Part shown: positions 18,178 to 27,878 of the stretch, piece by piece
Layout: every line of letters begins with the position of its first letter
Position numbering within the stretch: position 1 is the stretch's first letter
Assembly (NCBI GenBank): GCA_947503175.1
Contig: CANNCO010000001.1
Location: forward strand, 434,001-498,000
DNA: 64,000 bases
Source: an uncultured Paracoccaceae bacterium
GTDB taxonomy: Bacteria; Pseudomonadota; Alphaproteobacteria; Rhodobacterales; Rhodobacteraceae
Reading direction: 5' to 3'
Position numbers and translations under genes: made by a program
Notes under the pieces: generated by a model
Databases searched by the model: none
What the model was told of the DNA's origin: nothing
The model's input: the letters and a program-made list of their open reading frames with translations, nothing else

Positions 18178-19217
18178 CCTTCGGACCAGAGTTGCTCATA
18201 TACGGCGTTGATCGCATCGGCTTCGCGCCGCGTCGAATAGGACTCTATTGCCAGCGTGCGGGCCCGGGTTGCCGCTGCCGAACGAGCGTCGTCATCTGTC
18301 AGGTACCTTTGCATGGCTTCTGCCGCGGCACCCGTATCTTCCAGCGGCACAACATTTCCGGTCGTCCCTTGCGCCGAAAACGCGCGATAATGTCCGGTAT
18401 CGGTCGCGACGAAAGGCGTACCCGAGGCCATCGCTTCGAGCGGGACCATCCCATAGCCCTCGTATCGCGGGAGATTAACGATCAGACTGAGGGCCCGGAA
18501 CAGGGCGGGGGTCTGATCCGTTGGAACTTCTCCGGGAAAGAGAATCCGGTCGGACAAACCAGCCGCCTCAACGCGCTTTTTCAGATCTGCAGCGAATGCC
18601 TCGTGCCCGCGGGTTACTTTTCCGATGACAAGTGCAGTCACCTCCGGGAGGTCGGGCAAGACCCGCAGCATGGCATCGACGAACAGATCCGTACCCTTCT
18701 CTGGCCTGATACGACCCACCGTCGCGATTCCGCGCTGGCCCGGGAGGCCGGTTTCGCTCCATGCCGAAACCTTGTCAGAGGCTGGGTGAAACCTTTCGAT
18801 ATCCACGCCATGATGGACGACCGCGCGGACATTCGGCACGAACTCTGCTGCCGCTTCGGTCGTTGCGATCACCGCATCCATCCGGCTGATCAGCCAGCGG
18901 GGAAAGGCCGAATGGCGGCGTTGCGCGGCAGAGGTAAAGACGATCCGGATGGGCCGTCGTAGCACATCTCGGGCCCACAATGCTGCCCGCATCTCGGTAT
19001 TGCGGCGGACATGCCAGATCGAAAAAGGCCTTCCGGGGGGTGGTGTTCGGGATAGACGTACCGCTTCGACGCGGCTGATCGGTGCTGGCAAATCAGGCAG
19101 TGGCTCGCCCACAAGCGCAAGGTCGTAATCCGCACTTTGTGCCCGGGCAACGCCCGCGGCTGTGGCGGACACTCCGGTGAAATTCTTGTTGAAATTTGTG
19201 ACGTAAACCTCTGGCAT
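18174..19217 (-). CDS. glycosyltransferase family 4, probable LPS core glycosyltransferase
   Basis: A 347-residue GT-B glycosyltransferase. The N-terminal half has FNKNFTGVSATA, resembling the LpcC mannosyltransferase of rhizobial LPS core. The C-terminal half has ATVGRIRPEKGTDLFV near residue 165 and PRYEGYGMVPLEAMASGTP near residue 255, the nucleotide-sugar site with the E-x7-E pattern. It begins three bases after the waaA stop, so it is the last gene of moaA-waaA-GT. That position supports transfer of an early sugar to the Kdo-lipid A core. Confidence 0.85.
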   Translation of the reverse strand: MPEVYVTNFNKNFTGVSATAAGVARAQSADYDLALVGEPLPDLPAPISRVEAVRLSRTPPPGRPFSIWHVRRNTEMRAALWARDVLRRPIRIVFTSAAQRRHSAFPRWLISRMDAVIATTEAAAEFVPNVRAVVHHGVDIERFHPASDKVSAWSETGLPGQRGIATVGRIRPEKGTDLFVDAMLRVLPDLPEVTALVIGKVTRGHEAFAADLKKRVEAAGLSDRILFPGEVPTDQTPALFRALSLIVNLPRYEGYGMVPLEAMASGTPFVATDTGHYRAFSAQGTTGNVVPLEDTGAAAEAMQRYLTDDDARSAAATRARTLAIESYSTRREADAINAVYEQLWSEG

Positions 19218-19220
19218 GGC

Positions 19221-20498
19221 CTAACGATTTTCACTTGCAAGAAGTGGCATCAACCGATCGGCTACGTGATCGCGGATCTGCGTGCGCTCCCGCACGAAGG
19301 CGCGCGCGGCGTCCTGCATCGCAGCCCGTGTATCGGTGTCATCAAGATCGGAAAGCGCCGCCCTCAGGCTGTCTGCATCAGCCACGATCCGCGCGGCACC
19401 CATGCCCGCCATCTGATCATATGTTTCCCGAAAATTGATTATATGCGGGCCGGTGAGGACTGCCGCCCCGAACTGCGCCGGCTCGAACGGGTTGTGTCCG
19501 CCGATCTCTTTCAGAGATCCGCCGAGGAAAACGACATCCGCCAGCGCATACCAGAGCCCCATTTCGCCCAATGTATCAGCCAGGTAGATTTGCGTCTCAG
19601 GTTCCAGCGGTTCGTTCTTCAGCCGCTGCGCCACCCGCCAGCCCCGTTCGCGCAGCATCGCGGCCAGACCGTCGCCCCTGTCCGGATGACGTGGCGCAAG
19701 GATCAGGAGGCGGTCGGGATCGTGCGCGTCCGCCACGATCTCTTCCTCGCCCGGATGGGTGGAGGCGGCGACCCAGAGTTTACGGTCGCCGATCAAGGCA
19801 TGCAACCGGTCGACCTCATCAACGTCCAGCGGCAGGCGTGCCGAAGCCGCTTTCAGATCGCCCGAGACGCTAAGCGATGCAGCATCTGCCCCAAGGTCCT
19901 CTAACGCCTCCGCCGTTTCGTCGGTCTGACTCACGATCACCTGAAAGCGGGCCAGTATGGCCCGGGCAAGGACAGGCCACTTGCCCCAGCGTGTCCGGCT
20001 GCGCGGCGACAGCCGCGCATTGACCAGTGCGAGGGGAATCCTACGCCGGTGAGTCTCGACGATCTGGCGCGGCCAAAGCTCGCTTTCAACAAAGACCGCA
20101 AGATCCGGCGCCCAATGATCCAGAAACCGCGCCACGGCCTTTGGCGTGTCGAGCGGTGCAAACTGGTGTCGCGTGCGGGGTGGCAATCGTTCGGCGACCA
20201 GACGGGCAGAGGTGGCCGAAACCGAAGTGATCAGAAACTGGAGGGCAGGGTCGCGCCGCCCCATCTCTTCAATCAGACCCAGAACCGACAGAGCCTCGCC
20301 AACGCTGACGGCATGGAACCAGACAAGCGAGCCGTCCCGGCGGGCCTCGGTCGCCTCTCCGAACCGTTCGGCGATACGGACGGGTGCAACGCCCTCTGCC
20401 GTCATCTTGCGGCGGACATGGATATTGATCGAAGGGGCCGCCAGTGCGGTCAGTCCGGCATAGACCCGGTACAAGCTACCGGGGGAGGGCGCGGACAT
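19221..20498 (-). CDS. waaA: 3-deoxy-D-manno-octulosonic acid (Kdo) transferase
   Basis: Transfers Kdo from CMP-Kdo to lipid A precursor at the inner membrane during LPS synthesis. It has 425 residues, normal for the family. A hydrophobic N-terminal stretch (LYRVYAGLTALAAPSI) anchors it, followed by VWFHAVSVGEA near residue 60 and VFVESELWPRQI near residue 134, the conserved glutamates of the Kdo-transferase domain. The C-terminal half has FLGGSLKEIGGHNPFEPA near residue 320. The start ATG overlaps the moaA stop (ATGA). Confidence 0.95.
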   Translation of the reverse strand: MSAPSPGSLYRVYAGLTALAAPSINIHVRRKMTAEGVAPVRIAERFGEATEARRDGSLVWFHAVSVGEALSVLGLIEEMGRRDPALQFLITSVSATSARLVAERLPPRTRHQFAPLDTPKAVARFLDHWAPDLAVFVESELWPRQIVETHRRRIPLALVNARLSPRSRTRWGKWPVLARAILARFQVIVSQTDETAEALEDLGADAASLSVSGDLKAASARLPLDVDEVDRLHALIGDRKLWVAASTHPGEEEIVADAHDPDRLLILAPRHPDRGDGLAAMLRERGWRVAQRLKNEPLEPETQIYLADTLGEMGLWYALADVVFLGGSLKEIGGHNPFEPAQFGAAVLTGPHIINFRETYDQMAGMGAARIVADADSLRAALSDLDDTDTRAAMQDAARAFVRERTQIRDHVADRLMPLLASENR

Positions 20499-21505
20499 CA
20501 GCCGCCCGTATGGCTCATATGGCGGGACATCTGCCCGTCAAGCTTCTGACGCGAATAGTCGAAGTCGTGGCCCTTGGGTTTCGCTGCAATCGCCGCCCGG
20601 ATCGCCTCTCTCAATGGTGCGTCATCGTCTGGATGATCACGCAAGGGTGCGCGCAGGTCAGCCATATCTTCTTGACCAAGACACATATAGATCTCGCCCG
20701 TGCAGGTGATGCGCACGCGGTTGCAGCTTTCGCAGAAATTGTGGGTCAGTGGCGTGATGAAACCGACCTTTTGCCCGGTTTCCTGCAGTTGAACATAGCG
20801 GGCCGGGCCACCGGTGCGTTCGGCCAGGTCGATGAGCGTGAAGCGTTCGGCCAGCGTCGCGCGCAGGTCCTTTAGCGACCAGTACTGATCCAGACGGTTT
20901 TCGTTACCGATATCGCCCATGGGCATGACCTCGATAAAGGTCAGATCCATGTCGCGTTCGTGGCACCAGTCGACCAGCGGAAACAACTCGTCTTCATTGA
21001 AGCCCTTCAGCGCCACCGCGTTGATCTTGACCCGGATGCCAGCCTTCTGCGCCGCATCGATGCCCTTGAGCACCTGAGGCAGACGGCCCCAGCGTGTGAT
21101 TTCTGCGAACTTCGCCTCATCGAGCGTATCAAGAGAAACATTGATCCGACGCACGCCCGCGGCTGCCAGATCGGGTGCGAACCGGGCGAGCTGGCTGCCA
21201 TTCGTCGTCAGCGTCAATTCTTTCAATGCGCCCGAATTCAGATGCCGCGACATGCCCTGAAAGAAGGTCATGATGTCGCGGCGCACCAACGGCTCCCCGC
21301 CGGTGATCCGCAGTTTCTCGACTCCGAGACCCACAAAGGTGGAACACATCCGGTCAAGCTCTTCCAGCGTCAGAAGCTCTTTCTTCGGCAGAAAGGTCAT
21401 GTTCTCGGACATGCAGTAAACACAGCGGAAATCGCAGCGATCCGTCACCGATACCCGAAGGTAGGTGATGGCGCGTTGGAACGGGTCTATGAGAGGTGCA
21501 TTCAT
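20498..21505 (-). CDS. moaA: GTP 3',8-cyclase (molybdenum cofactor biosynthesis protein A)
   Basis: Radical SAM enzyme for the first step of molybdopterin synthesis. It has 335 residues. The SAM-cluster motif CDFRCVYC is near residues 24-31, and the second 4Fe-4S cluster is bound by [10 protein letters not shown] plus the Cys in TCTGEIYMC near the C-terminus. The chain ends in GG, as required for activity. The reading frame remains open far upstream, to 22456, but only the ATG at 21505 gives the standard N-terminus. Its co-transcription with waaA, a lipid A gene, is functionally unexpected. Confidence 0.95.
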   Translation of the reverse strand: MNAPLIDPFQRAITYLRVSVTDRCDFRCVYCMSENMTFLPKKELLTLEELDRMCSTFVGLGVEKLRITGGEPLVRRDIMTFFQGMSRHLNSGALKELTLTTNGSQLARFAPDLAAAGVRRINVSLDTLDEAKFAEITRWGRLPQVLKGIDAAQKAGIRVKINAVALKGFNEDELFPLVDWCHERDMDLTFIEVMPMGDIGNENRLDQYWSLKDLRATLAERFTLIDLAERTGGPARYVQLQETGQKVGFITPLTHNFCESCNRVRITCTGEIYMCLGQEDMADLRAPLRDHPDDDAPLREAIRAAIAAKPKGHDFDYSRQKLDGQMSRHMSHTGG

Positions 21506-21553
21506 GGGCCAAAGCCTAGTTCGGAGCGCGGTGGGCCGCAAGGGGTGGTTGGA

Positions 21554-21594
21554 TTGACGCTCGGCGTGCGGATTGGTAAATGAACGACTGTTCA
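21554..21594 (+). promoter_or_regulatory. promoter with TGAAC-N4-GTTCA operator upstream of acyl-CoA ligase
   Basis: TTGACG at 21554-21559 is followed after 17 nt by TAAATG at 21577-21582. The perfect half-site palindrome TGAACGACTGTTCA occupies 21581-21594, ending 19 bp before the ATG at 21614. The bases TAAATGAAC are shared with the element at 30563-30580. A site overlapping the -10 and transcription start fits a repressor. Confidence 0.6.
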
Positions 21595-21613
21595 ATTTTG
21601 CAGGAGAGATCCG

Positions 21614-23236
21614 ATGAACCCGCGTGCTATCCGCACCTCCGGCACATGGGCGGACCATCGCGCGGGGTTTGAATGGAGGATCCCCGGGGACTTCAACATT
21701 GCCCGATCCTGCTGCGATAGTTGGGCCAAGACAGAGCCTGTGCGCATAGCGATTGTCGATGTGAATGACGATGGCGGCAGCCGGAACTGGACCTATGGAG
21801 AGCTGAAACTGGCCTCTGACCGGCTTGCCAACGCGATGGCGGCACGTGGGGTCGGGCGGGGCGACAGGGTCGCGATCCTGCTGCCGCAATGCGCCGAGGT
21901 CATGATCACCCATTTCGCGGCGATGAAACTGGGTGCGATCACCGTGCCGCTTTTCACCTTGTTTGGATCCGATGCGCTGGCCTTTCGGCTGGCCGACAGC
22001 GGTGCGAAACTGGCTGTTGCCGATCCTGCGCAGCTTGAAAAGCTTCTGTCCCTGTGGCCGGATCTGCCCGATCTTGCCGAAATTCTGGTGAATGGTCCCG
22101 CGACAGCGCCAATACGCGGGTTCTGGGAAGAGATCGCAGAGGCTTCGGATCATTTGGATCCAGCCACCCTGACAGCCGACGATCCGGCGGTCATGATCTA
22201 TACCTCCGGCACGACAGGTGCGCCCAAGGGTGCGCTTCATGCGCACCGGTTTCTTATCGGCCATCTGCCGTCGGTTGAACTGCAGCACGAACTTCTGCCC
22301 CAAACGGGCGATGTGGGCTGGACCCCGGCGGACTGGGCGTGGATCGGCGGTCTGATGGATCTGGCGATGCCCTGCCTCTATCACGGGGTGCCGCTTGTCT
22401 CGCACCGGATGCGCAAATTCGATCCGGATGAAGCGTATCGGCTGATCGAACGCCAAAAGGTGCGAAACCTGTTCCTGCCGCCCACGGCGCTCAAGCTAAT
22501 GCGTCAGGCCCCGGTTCCTGATGGCGTCGATATCCGCTCGATCGGGTCGGGTGGCGAAAGCCTTGGAGCGGATCTTCATGCGTGGGGCCATGAGGCGCTG
22601 GGCGCGCCGATCAACGAAATCTATGGTCAGACCGAGTGCAATCTCGTGGTTTCGACCTGCCACGCGGCGATGGAGATCAAGCCCGGTACTATGGGACTTG
22701 CCGTGCCGGGCCACGAGGTCGCGATACTGGATGACGCGGGGAAGCAGGTTTCGAACGGTGAAACCGGCGAGATCTGCGTCCGCGCCCCCGATCCGGTCAT
22801 GTTCCTGCGTTACTGGAACCAGCCGGAGAAGACGGCCGAAAAGTTGCGCGATGGCTGGCTGCGCACCGGTGATCTGGGATCGCGTGATGAAGATGGGTAT
22901 TTTACCTATGTCTCACGCGATGATGACGTGATCACCTCCGCGGGGTACCGCATCGGCCCGACCGAGATCGAAAACTGCTTGATCGGCGATCCGGATGTCG
23001 TGATGGCAGCGGCGGTGGGCCTGCCGGATCCGGTGCGCACGGAAGTCGTGACGGCCTTTGTCGTCTTGCGCCAAGGGGCGGTGCGGGATGGTCTGGAAAC
23101 CCGTCTGGTTGATCGCGTCAAGGCGCGGGTCAGTCCCCATGTGGCGCCGCGCCGGATCGTCTTCACCGACAGCCTTCCCATGACGGCGACGGATAAGATC
23201 ATGCGGCGTACTCTGCGCGATCAGAACAGCGGTTAG
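21614..23236 (+). CDS. AMP-forming acyl-CoA synthetase (medium-chain/acetyl-CoA synthetase-like)
   Basis: Activates a carboxylic acid to its acyl-CoA through an acyl-adenylate. It has 540 residues. The P-loop motif [15 protein letters not shown] is near residues 195-209, [10 protein letters not shown] near residue 336, [13 protein letters not shown] near residue 420 and the catalytic Lys in TATDKIMRR near residue 530. The pattern is that of the ACSM/propionate-CoA ligase-like group. Its promoter carries the same palindrome as the leucine-degradation operon at 30567, so isovalerate or another branched or short acid is a reasonable substrate guess. It is divergent from moaA. Confidence 0.88.
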   Translation: MNPRAIRTSGTWADHRAGFEWRIPGDFNIARSCCDSWAKTEPVRIAIVDVNDDGGSRNWTYGELKLASDRLANAMAARGVGRGDRVAILLPQCAEVMITHFAAMKLGAITVPLFTLFGSDALAFRLADSGAKLAVADPAQLEKLLSLWPDLPDLAEILVNGPATAPIRGFWEEIAEASDHLDPATLTADDPAVMIYTSGTTGAPKGALHAHRFLIGHLPSVELQHELLPQTGDVGWTPADWAWIGGLMDLAMPCLYHGVPLVSHRMRKFDPDEAYRLIERQKVRNLFLPPTALKLMRQAPVPDGVDIRSIGSGGESLGADLHAWGHEALGAPINEIYGQTECNLVVSTCHAAMEIKPGTMGLAVPGHEVAILDDAGKQVSNGETGEICVRAPDPVMFLRYWNQPEKTAEKLRDGWLRTGDLGSRDEDGYFTYVSRDDDVITSAGYRIGPTEIENCLIGDPDVVMAAAVGLPDPVRTEVVTAFVVLRQGAVRDGLETRLVDRVKARVSPHVAPRRIVFTDSLPMTATDKIMRRTLRDQNSG

Positions 23237-23922
23237 GTCTCTTTCGGCAGGTATCTGGAGGCTTCGCGCCGGGCAAATGGCTTCATTGCCGCGCCATGGG
23301 TTTCAAGAAAGACGCGGACCCGATCAGGGTCGCGCTTCGACAGATCGCGTAGCCACCAAGCGATTGCCTTCTGGATGAACCACTCGCGATCGGGTACATA
23401 GCTTGCCGCCCATCCAAGCACCCGCTCGCGGATCGCAAGATCGGCCTCTTTCGGATGTGTCTTTCTTGCCCAAGGCAGCGTCATGACCAGCGCGGCGCGG
23501 CGCGTCCACATATGATTCGAGGTGGTCCACGCTTCGACCTCGTCCAGCCGTGACGGATCCCAGACCAGCCGTTTCTGCCCGGCGATCGAGGCATGATCGG
23601 CGATGGCCCAGGCATCGAAATCGCCGACCCAGTTTGCGATCAGCCGCCACGCGCCGGTATCGTCGGGTCGGATGCGTGCTTGGGTCAGCAGTTTCGCAGC
23701 GGCGACCCGCGCCTCGTGAATGTCCGTCTTCCAGAGGCCATCCGCGAGGTTCAGCCTGTCTTCAAGCGTAAGTGTCTTGCGCCAAGCCTTGGCGCAGGCG
23801 TCGATAACCGGGTTTGCAACCCCCAGGTATTGGCGCGGCACCTTGTGATAGGCGGCCATCTGTTCCGCCTTTTCGGCATCTGCATGGAGTGCGATCTCCG
23901 CGAGTGCGGCTTCGGGCGTCAC
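23233..23922 (-). CDS. DNA alkylation repair protein (AlkD-like HEAT repeat)
   Basis: A 229-residue all-helical protein of the AlkD/DNA alkylation repair family, whose HEAT-like repeats hold alkylated DNA for base excision. Helical repeats such as EARVAAAKLLTQARI, MWTRRAALVMTLPWAR and WFIQKAIAWWLRDLSKR are evident, the last matching the family's Trp- and Asp-containing active-site helix. It starts with GTG at 23922 and overlaps the glmS stop (GTGA), so it is the third gene of the run glmU-glmS-alkD. The link with cell-wall precursor synthesis is odd, but the assignment is good. Confidence 0.83.
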   Translation of the reverse strand: MTPEAALAEIALHADAEKAEQMAAYHKVPRQYLGVANPVIDACAKAWRKTLTLEDRLNLADGLWKTDIHEARVAAAKLLTQARIRPDDTGAWRLIANWVGDFDAWAIADHASIAGQKRLVWDPSRLDEVEAWTTSNHMWTRRAALVMTLPWARKTHPKEADLAIRERVLGWAASYVPDREWFIQKAIAWWLRDLSKRDPDRVRVFLETHGAAMKPFARREASRYLPKET

Positions 23923-25733
23923 TCGACCGTAACCGACTTCGCAAGGTTTCTGGGCTGATCCACATCCGTGCCCTTCGCGACCGCCGTGTGATAGGCGAGA
24001 AGCTGGGCCGGGATCGCATAGAGGATCGGCGCGAGAAAATCCGGAACCGCTGGCATTTGCAGCACCCGCCAGGTCCCGTCCGAAGCGACTGACGCGCCGG
24101 TGCTGTCGGTCACCAGAACCACCTTGCCGCCACGCGCCATGACCTCCTGCATGTTCGAGACCGTCTTGTCGAACAGTGCATCATGGGGTGCCATCACGAT
24201 TACCGGAACGGTCTGGTCGATCAGGGCGATGGGGCCGTGTTTCAGCTCTCCGGATGCATAACCTTCGGCATGTATATAGCTGATTTCCTTTAGTTTCAGA
24301 GCGCCTTCCAAGGCAAGAGGGAACATCGCACCCCGTCCCAGAAACAGAATGTCCTGAGCCTCGGCCAGTTCTGCCGAGATCGCCTTGGTTGCCTCGTCCG
24401 TGGCAAGGGCCTGAGACAGGAGCCCCGGCAGGGTCCGGAATCCGTCCAGATGCGTGGCAAGACCTGCCGCATCCATCTCGCCACGATCATGGGCAGCCTT
24501 CAGCGCCAGTATCGCCAGAACCGTCAACTGGCAGGTGAACGCTTTGGTCGAGGCAACGCCGATCTCGGTCCCCGCAAGGATCGGTAGGGCCAGATCGCTT
24601 TCCCGGGCAATCGAGCTTTCGGCGACATTCACCACGGCCAGCGTCTTGGCCTTGTCTTCGCAGTAACGCAGGGCGGCCAGCGTATCGGCTGTCTCGCCCG
24701 ACTGGCTGACGAATATCGCAAGCGTGTTCTCTCCGACAGGCGGTTCGCGATATCGAAACTCGCTGGCCACATCGATATCGACCGGCAGGCGGGCAAGCGC
24801 CTCGAACCAGTAACGCGCTGTCAGACAGGCATAATGCGCTGTACCGCAGGCGACCATGACGATCCGGTCAAATTGCTTGAAATCAAGCTCGACTGGCAGC
24901 CGGATTGCGCCATCTTCGCCTAGATAATGGGCGAGCGCGTCGGCCACGACAGTCGGCTGTTCGGCAATTTCCTTGGCCATGAAATGACGGTGGCCGGCCT
25001 TCTCGACCCGGGCCGCGTCGGCTTGAATCCTGCGTATCGGTCGATTGGCCCGACGGCCCGCGCCGTCAAAGATCTCAGCACCCTGTCGTGTAAGGACGAC
25101 CCGGTCGCCCTCTTCGAGATAGGTGATGCGGTCGGTCATGCCGGACAGGGCGATGGCATCGGAGCCCAGATACATCTCGCCATCCCCGTGGCCGACGGCG
25201 AGGGGCGAGCCCTTGCGTGCGCCGATGATCAGATCCTCTTCGCCATCGAACAGCAGGGCAAGTGCGAACGCGCCGTCCAGCCGCGCGATGGTTTGTTCCG
25301 CCGCCTCGCGGGGTGTCATACCCTGATCCAGGAACGATTGTGCCAGAAGGGCTATCGTTTCCGTATCGGTATCCGTATGGGTCGAATACCCTTTCATCCC
25401 AAGCTCTTCACGGAGCGTTTTGAAGTTCTCGATGATCCCGTTATGGACAACCGCGACCGGACCTGCCTTGTGCGGATGCGCATTCTTGACGGAGGGCGCG
25501 CCATGGGTGGCCCAGCGCGTGTGACCGATCCCGGATTTGCCCGCGAGGGGTTCGTGCACCAGAAGATCGGCAAGGTTCACAAGCTTGCCCATGGCACGGC
25601 GACGCTGAAGGGCGCCATCGCTGATCGTCGCGATGCCCGCGCTGTCATAGCCACGATATTCCAGTCGTTTCAGCGCCTCGACAAGGGTCGGTGCGGCTTC
25701 ATGATCGCCCAGAATTCCAACGATTCCACACAT
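23919..25733 (-). CDS. glmS: glutamine--fructose-6-phosphate aminotransferase (isomerizing)
   Basis: Makes glucosamine-6-phosphate from fructose-6-phosphate and glutamine, the entry to UDP-GlcNAc for peptidoglycan and LPS. It has 604 residues starting MCGIVGILGD, so the catalytic Cys follows the removed Met. The N-terminal Ntn glutaminase domain includes HTRWATHG and HNGIIEN; the two SIS isomerase domains contain SQSGETADTLAAL near residue 345; the C-terminus ends AKSVTVE. The frame is open further upstream, but MCG at 25733 is the required start. It lies four bases downstream of glmU. Confidence 0.97.
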   Translation of the reverse strand: MCGIVGILGDHEAAPTLVEALKRLEYRGYDSAGIATISDGALQRRRAMGKLVNLADLLVHEPLAGKSGIGHTRWATHGAPSVKNAHPHKAGPVAVVHNGIIENFKTLREELGMKGYSTHTDTDTETIALLAQSFLDQGMTPREAAEQTIARLDGAFALALLFDGEEDLIIGARKGSPLAVGHGDGEMYLGSDAIALSGMTDRITYLEEGDRVVLTRQGAEIFDGAGRRANRPIRRIQADAARVEKAGHRHFMAKEIAEQPTVVADALAHYLGEDGAIRLPVELDFKQFDRIVMVACGTAHYACLTARYWFEALARLPVDIDVASEFRYREPPVGENTLAIFVSQSGETADTLAALRYCEDKAKTLAVVNVAESSIARESDLALPILAGTEIGVASTKAFTCQLTVLAILALKAAHDRGEMDAAGLATHLDGFRTLPGLLSQALATDEATKAISAELAEAQDILFLGRGAMFPLALEGALKLKEISYIHAEGYASGELKHGPIALIDQTVPVIVMAPHDALFDKTVSNMQEVMARGGKVVLVTDSTGASVASDGTWRVLQMPAVPDFLAPILYAIPAQLLAYHTAVAKGTDVDQPRNLAKSVTVE

Positions 25734-25737
25734 ATGC

Positions 25738-27090
25738 CTATCCTTTTTGCCGTGCCGCCTTGGCATCCCGAAGCTTCTTGAAGAGGCGCAGTGCAAAGCC
25801 CGGCTTGTTCTCCTGCCGTGCACGCGCAACGGCCAGATCGCCCGCGGGAACATCCCGGGTGATCACCGATCCCGTGGCCGTCATCGCGTCGTCGCCAACA
25901 TGAACGGGGGCCACAAGCATCGTGTCCGAGCCGATGAAGACACGCTCGCCAATGGTCGTCTGGTGCTTTGAAACTCCGTCGTAATTGCACGTCACTGTGC
26001 CGGCGCCGATATTCGTGGCTGCTCCGACAGTCGCATCCCCGATATAGCTCAGGTGGTTGACCTTCGCGCCTTCGCCCAGATGCGCATTCTTGATCTCACA
26101 GAAATTCCCGACTTTTGCGTCGTTCGACAGTTCCGCGCCGGGGCGGAGCCGGGCGTAAGGCCCCACGACCGCGCCCGCACCGACATGGGAGCCTTCCAAA
26201 TGGCTGTAAGCCCGGATCGTTGCACCGGTTTCGACGGTGACACCCGGGCCGAACACGACATGCGGTTCGATAATCGCGTCGCGACCGATAGCTGTGTCAT
26301 GTGAAAAGAAAACAGTGTCCGGGGCGACAAGAGTGACGCCGTTTTCCAGCGCCTCGCGGCGCATCGCGGCCTGAAACATTCCCTCCGCGCGTGCAAGTCC
26401 CGCGCGGGTATCTATGCCGAGCGTTTCGCTCTCATCACAGGTGACCGCAGTCACTCCCAGCCCGCGGGCTCGTGCCAGCCGCACGATGTCGGTGAGATAG
26501 TATTCGCCCGAGGCATTGTCGTTATCTATCTCGTCGATCAGGTCAAAGAGCAACGCCGTGTCCACCATCATAACGCCGCCGTTACAAAGCGTTATGGCGC
26601 GCTCCTTAGGTAAGGCGTCCTTCCATTCGACAATCCGCTCGAGCATTCCGTCCTGCACAACCATCCGGCCATAGCGTGCCGGGTCGGCGGGTTCGAATCC
26701 CAGAACGACCACCGCGTTTCCGACGCGCCTCGCATCGGCCATCTTCGCAAGCGTTTCCGGGCGGGTGAAGGGCGTGTCGCCGAGAAGCACCACCGCATCG
26801 CCTGTCATGCCTTTGAGCGTATCTCTTGCCATCGACGCCGCATGGGCCGTTCCCAGGCGTTCTGCCTGTTCGACAACGGTAATGTCGGCATCGATCGCGC
26901 TTGCGGCCTTTCGTACGGCATCTGCGCCGTTTCCCACAACCACCACGATTTTTTCGGGCTCAAGATCCGCACCCGACGCAATCGCATGGGCAAAAAGTGG
27001 CAAACCACCCACTTCATGCAGCACTTTGGGCCGTTCGGATTGCATCCGGGTTCCCTGACCCGCCGCAAGGATGATCAACTGTGTGCCCAT
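25738..27090 (-). CDS. glmU: bifunctional UDP-N-acetylglucosamine pyrophosphorylase / glucosamine-1-phosphate N-acetyltransferase
   Basis: Catalyses the last two steps of UDP-GlcNAc synthesis in the cytoplasm. It has 450 residues. The uridylyltransferase domain starts LIILAAGQGTRMQS with the signature loop and has LCNGGVMMVD near residue 170. The C-terminal left-handed beta-helix acetyltransferase has hexapeptide repeats from about residue 255, including YARLRPGAEL and the NYDGVSKHQTTIG segment. It is the first gene of the glmU-glmS-alkD run on the minus strand. Confidence 0.96.
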   Translation of the reverse strand: MGTQLIILAAGQGTRMQSERPKVLHEVGGLPLFAHAIASGADLEPEKIVVVVGNGADAVRKAASAIDADITVVEQAERLGTAHAASMARDTLKGMTGDAVVLLGDTPFTRPETLAKMADARRVGNAVVVLGFEPADPARYGRMVVQDGMLERIVEWKDALPKERAITLCNGGVMMVDTALLFDLIDEIDNDNASGEYYLTDIVRLARARGLGVTAVTCDESETLGIDTRAGLARAEGMFQAAMRREALENGVTLVAPDTVFFSHDTAIGRDAIIEPHVVFGPGVTVETGATIRAYSHLEGSHVGAGAVVGPYARLRPGAELSNDAKVGNFCEIKNAHLGEGAKVNHLSYIGDATVGAATNIGAGTVTCNYDGVSKHQTTIGERVFIGSDTMLVAPVHVGDDAMTATGSVITRDVPAGDLAVARARQENKPGFALRLFKKLRDAKAARQKG

Positions 27091-27215
27091 CGACTGCTCT
27101 TTCCTTTTTGTTGACGCCGTTTTACGCCAAGCCTGCCATCCCGCAAGGCCCGGGGCATCACAAGAGGTGTCGCCACGTTACAGCGCTTGGGGGATTTTGT
27201 TGAGCGGAGTGCGTG

Positions 27216-27878
27216 ATGAAGACCGTTATCTTTGACCTGGACGGGACATTAGCCGACACCAGCCGGGATTTGATCGAAGCAGCGAACGCTTGTTTCATCG
27301 GATTGGGGCTGGGTAGACAACTCGACCCGGTGAAAGATGCCGCAACAGCCTTTCGGGGCGGTCGGGCGATGCTGCGTCTGGGGTTCGAGCGGGTTGGCGT
27401 TTCCGACGAACACGCCATCGACGCGCAGTTCCCGCTTTTGCTGGAGCATTACGAGGCGGGAATCGACACCTATACGACGCTTTATCCCGGTGCGATGGAT
27501 GCGATCCGCGTCTTACAGTCGCGCGGCTACTTCGTGGGTATCTGCACCAACAAACCGGAGCACTTGGCCGAGATCCTGATGACGAGGCTGGGCGTGCGCG
27601 ATGCGTTCGCCTCGCTCGTCGGGGCCGATACGCTTTCGGTGCGCAAACCCGACCCTGCACCTTATCTCGCTGCCGTGACGCGCGCGGGCGGCGATCCGGC
27701 GCGGTCGTTGCTGGTTGGTGACACCGACACCGACCGCAAGACGTCGCAGGCTGCCGGGGTTCCGTCGATCCTTGTCACATTCGGGCCGGCGGGCGATAGC
27801 GTCGCTGCTTTGAACCCGGAGGCCTTGTTGCCTGACTATGCCGCGCTTCCGCGTTTGGTCCGGGAATTGATCGGCTGA
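27216..27878 (+). CDS. HAD-family phosphatase, phosphoglycolate phosphatase-like
   Basis: A 220-residue HAD subfamily IA hydrolase. Motif I is FDLDGTLADTSRD near residues 6-18, motif II lies in GICTNKP near residue 109, motif III has the Lys in SVRKPDPAPY near residue 146 and motif IV is VGDTDTDRKT near residue 168. The sequence fits Gph, which clears 2-phosphoglycolate, but HAD substrates are hard to predict. The ATG at 27216 is used; an in-frame GTG precedes it directly. The 3' end overlaps the convergent MmgE/PrpD gene by 43 bp. Confidence 0.85.
   Translation: MKTVIFDLDGTLADTSRDLIEAANACFIGLGLGRQLDPVKDAATAFRGGRAMLRLGFERVGVSDEHAIDAQFPLLLEHYEAGIDTYTTLYPGAMDAIRVLQSRGYFVGICTNKPEHLAEILMTRLGVRDAFASLVGADTLSVRKPDPAPYLAAVTRAGGDPARSLLVGDTDTDRKTSQAAGVPSILVTFGPAGDSVAALNPEALLPDYAALPRLVRELIG

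Noticed and set aside
21506-22456. Upstream extension of the moaA frame by about 317 codons
   Set aside because: It runs antisense through the acyl-CoA ligase gene, and the standard MoaA N-terminus begins at 21505.
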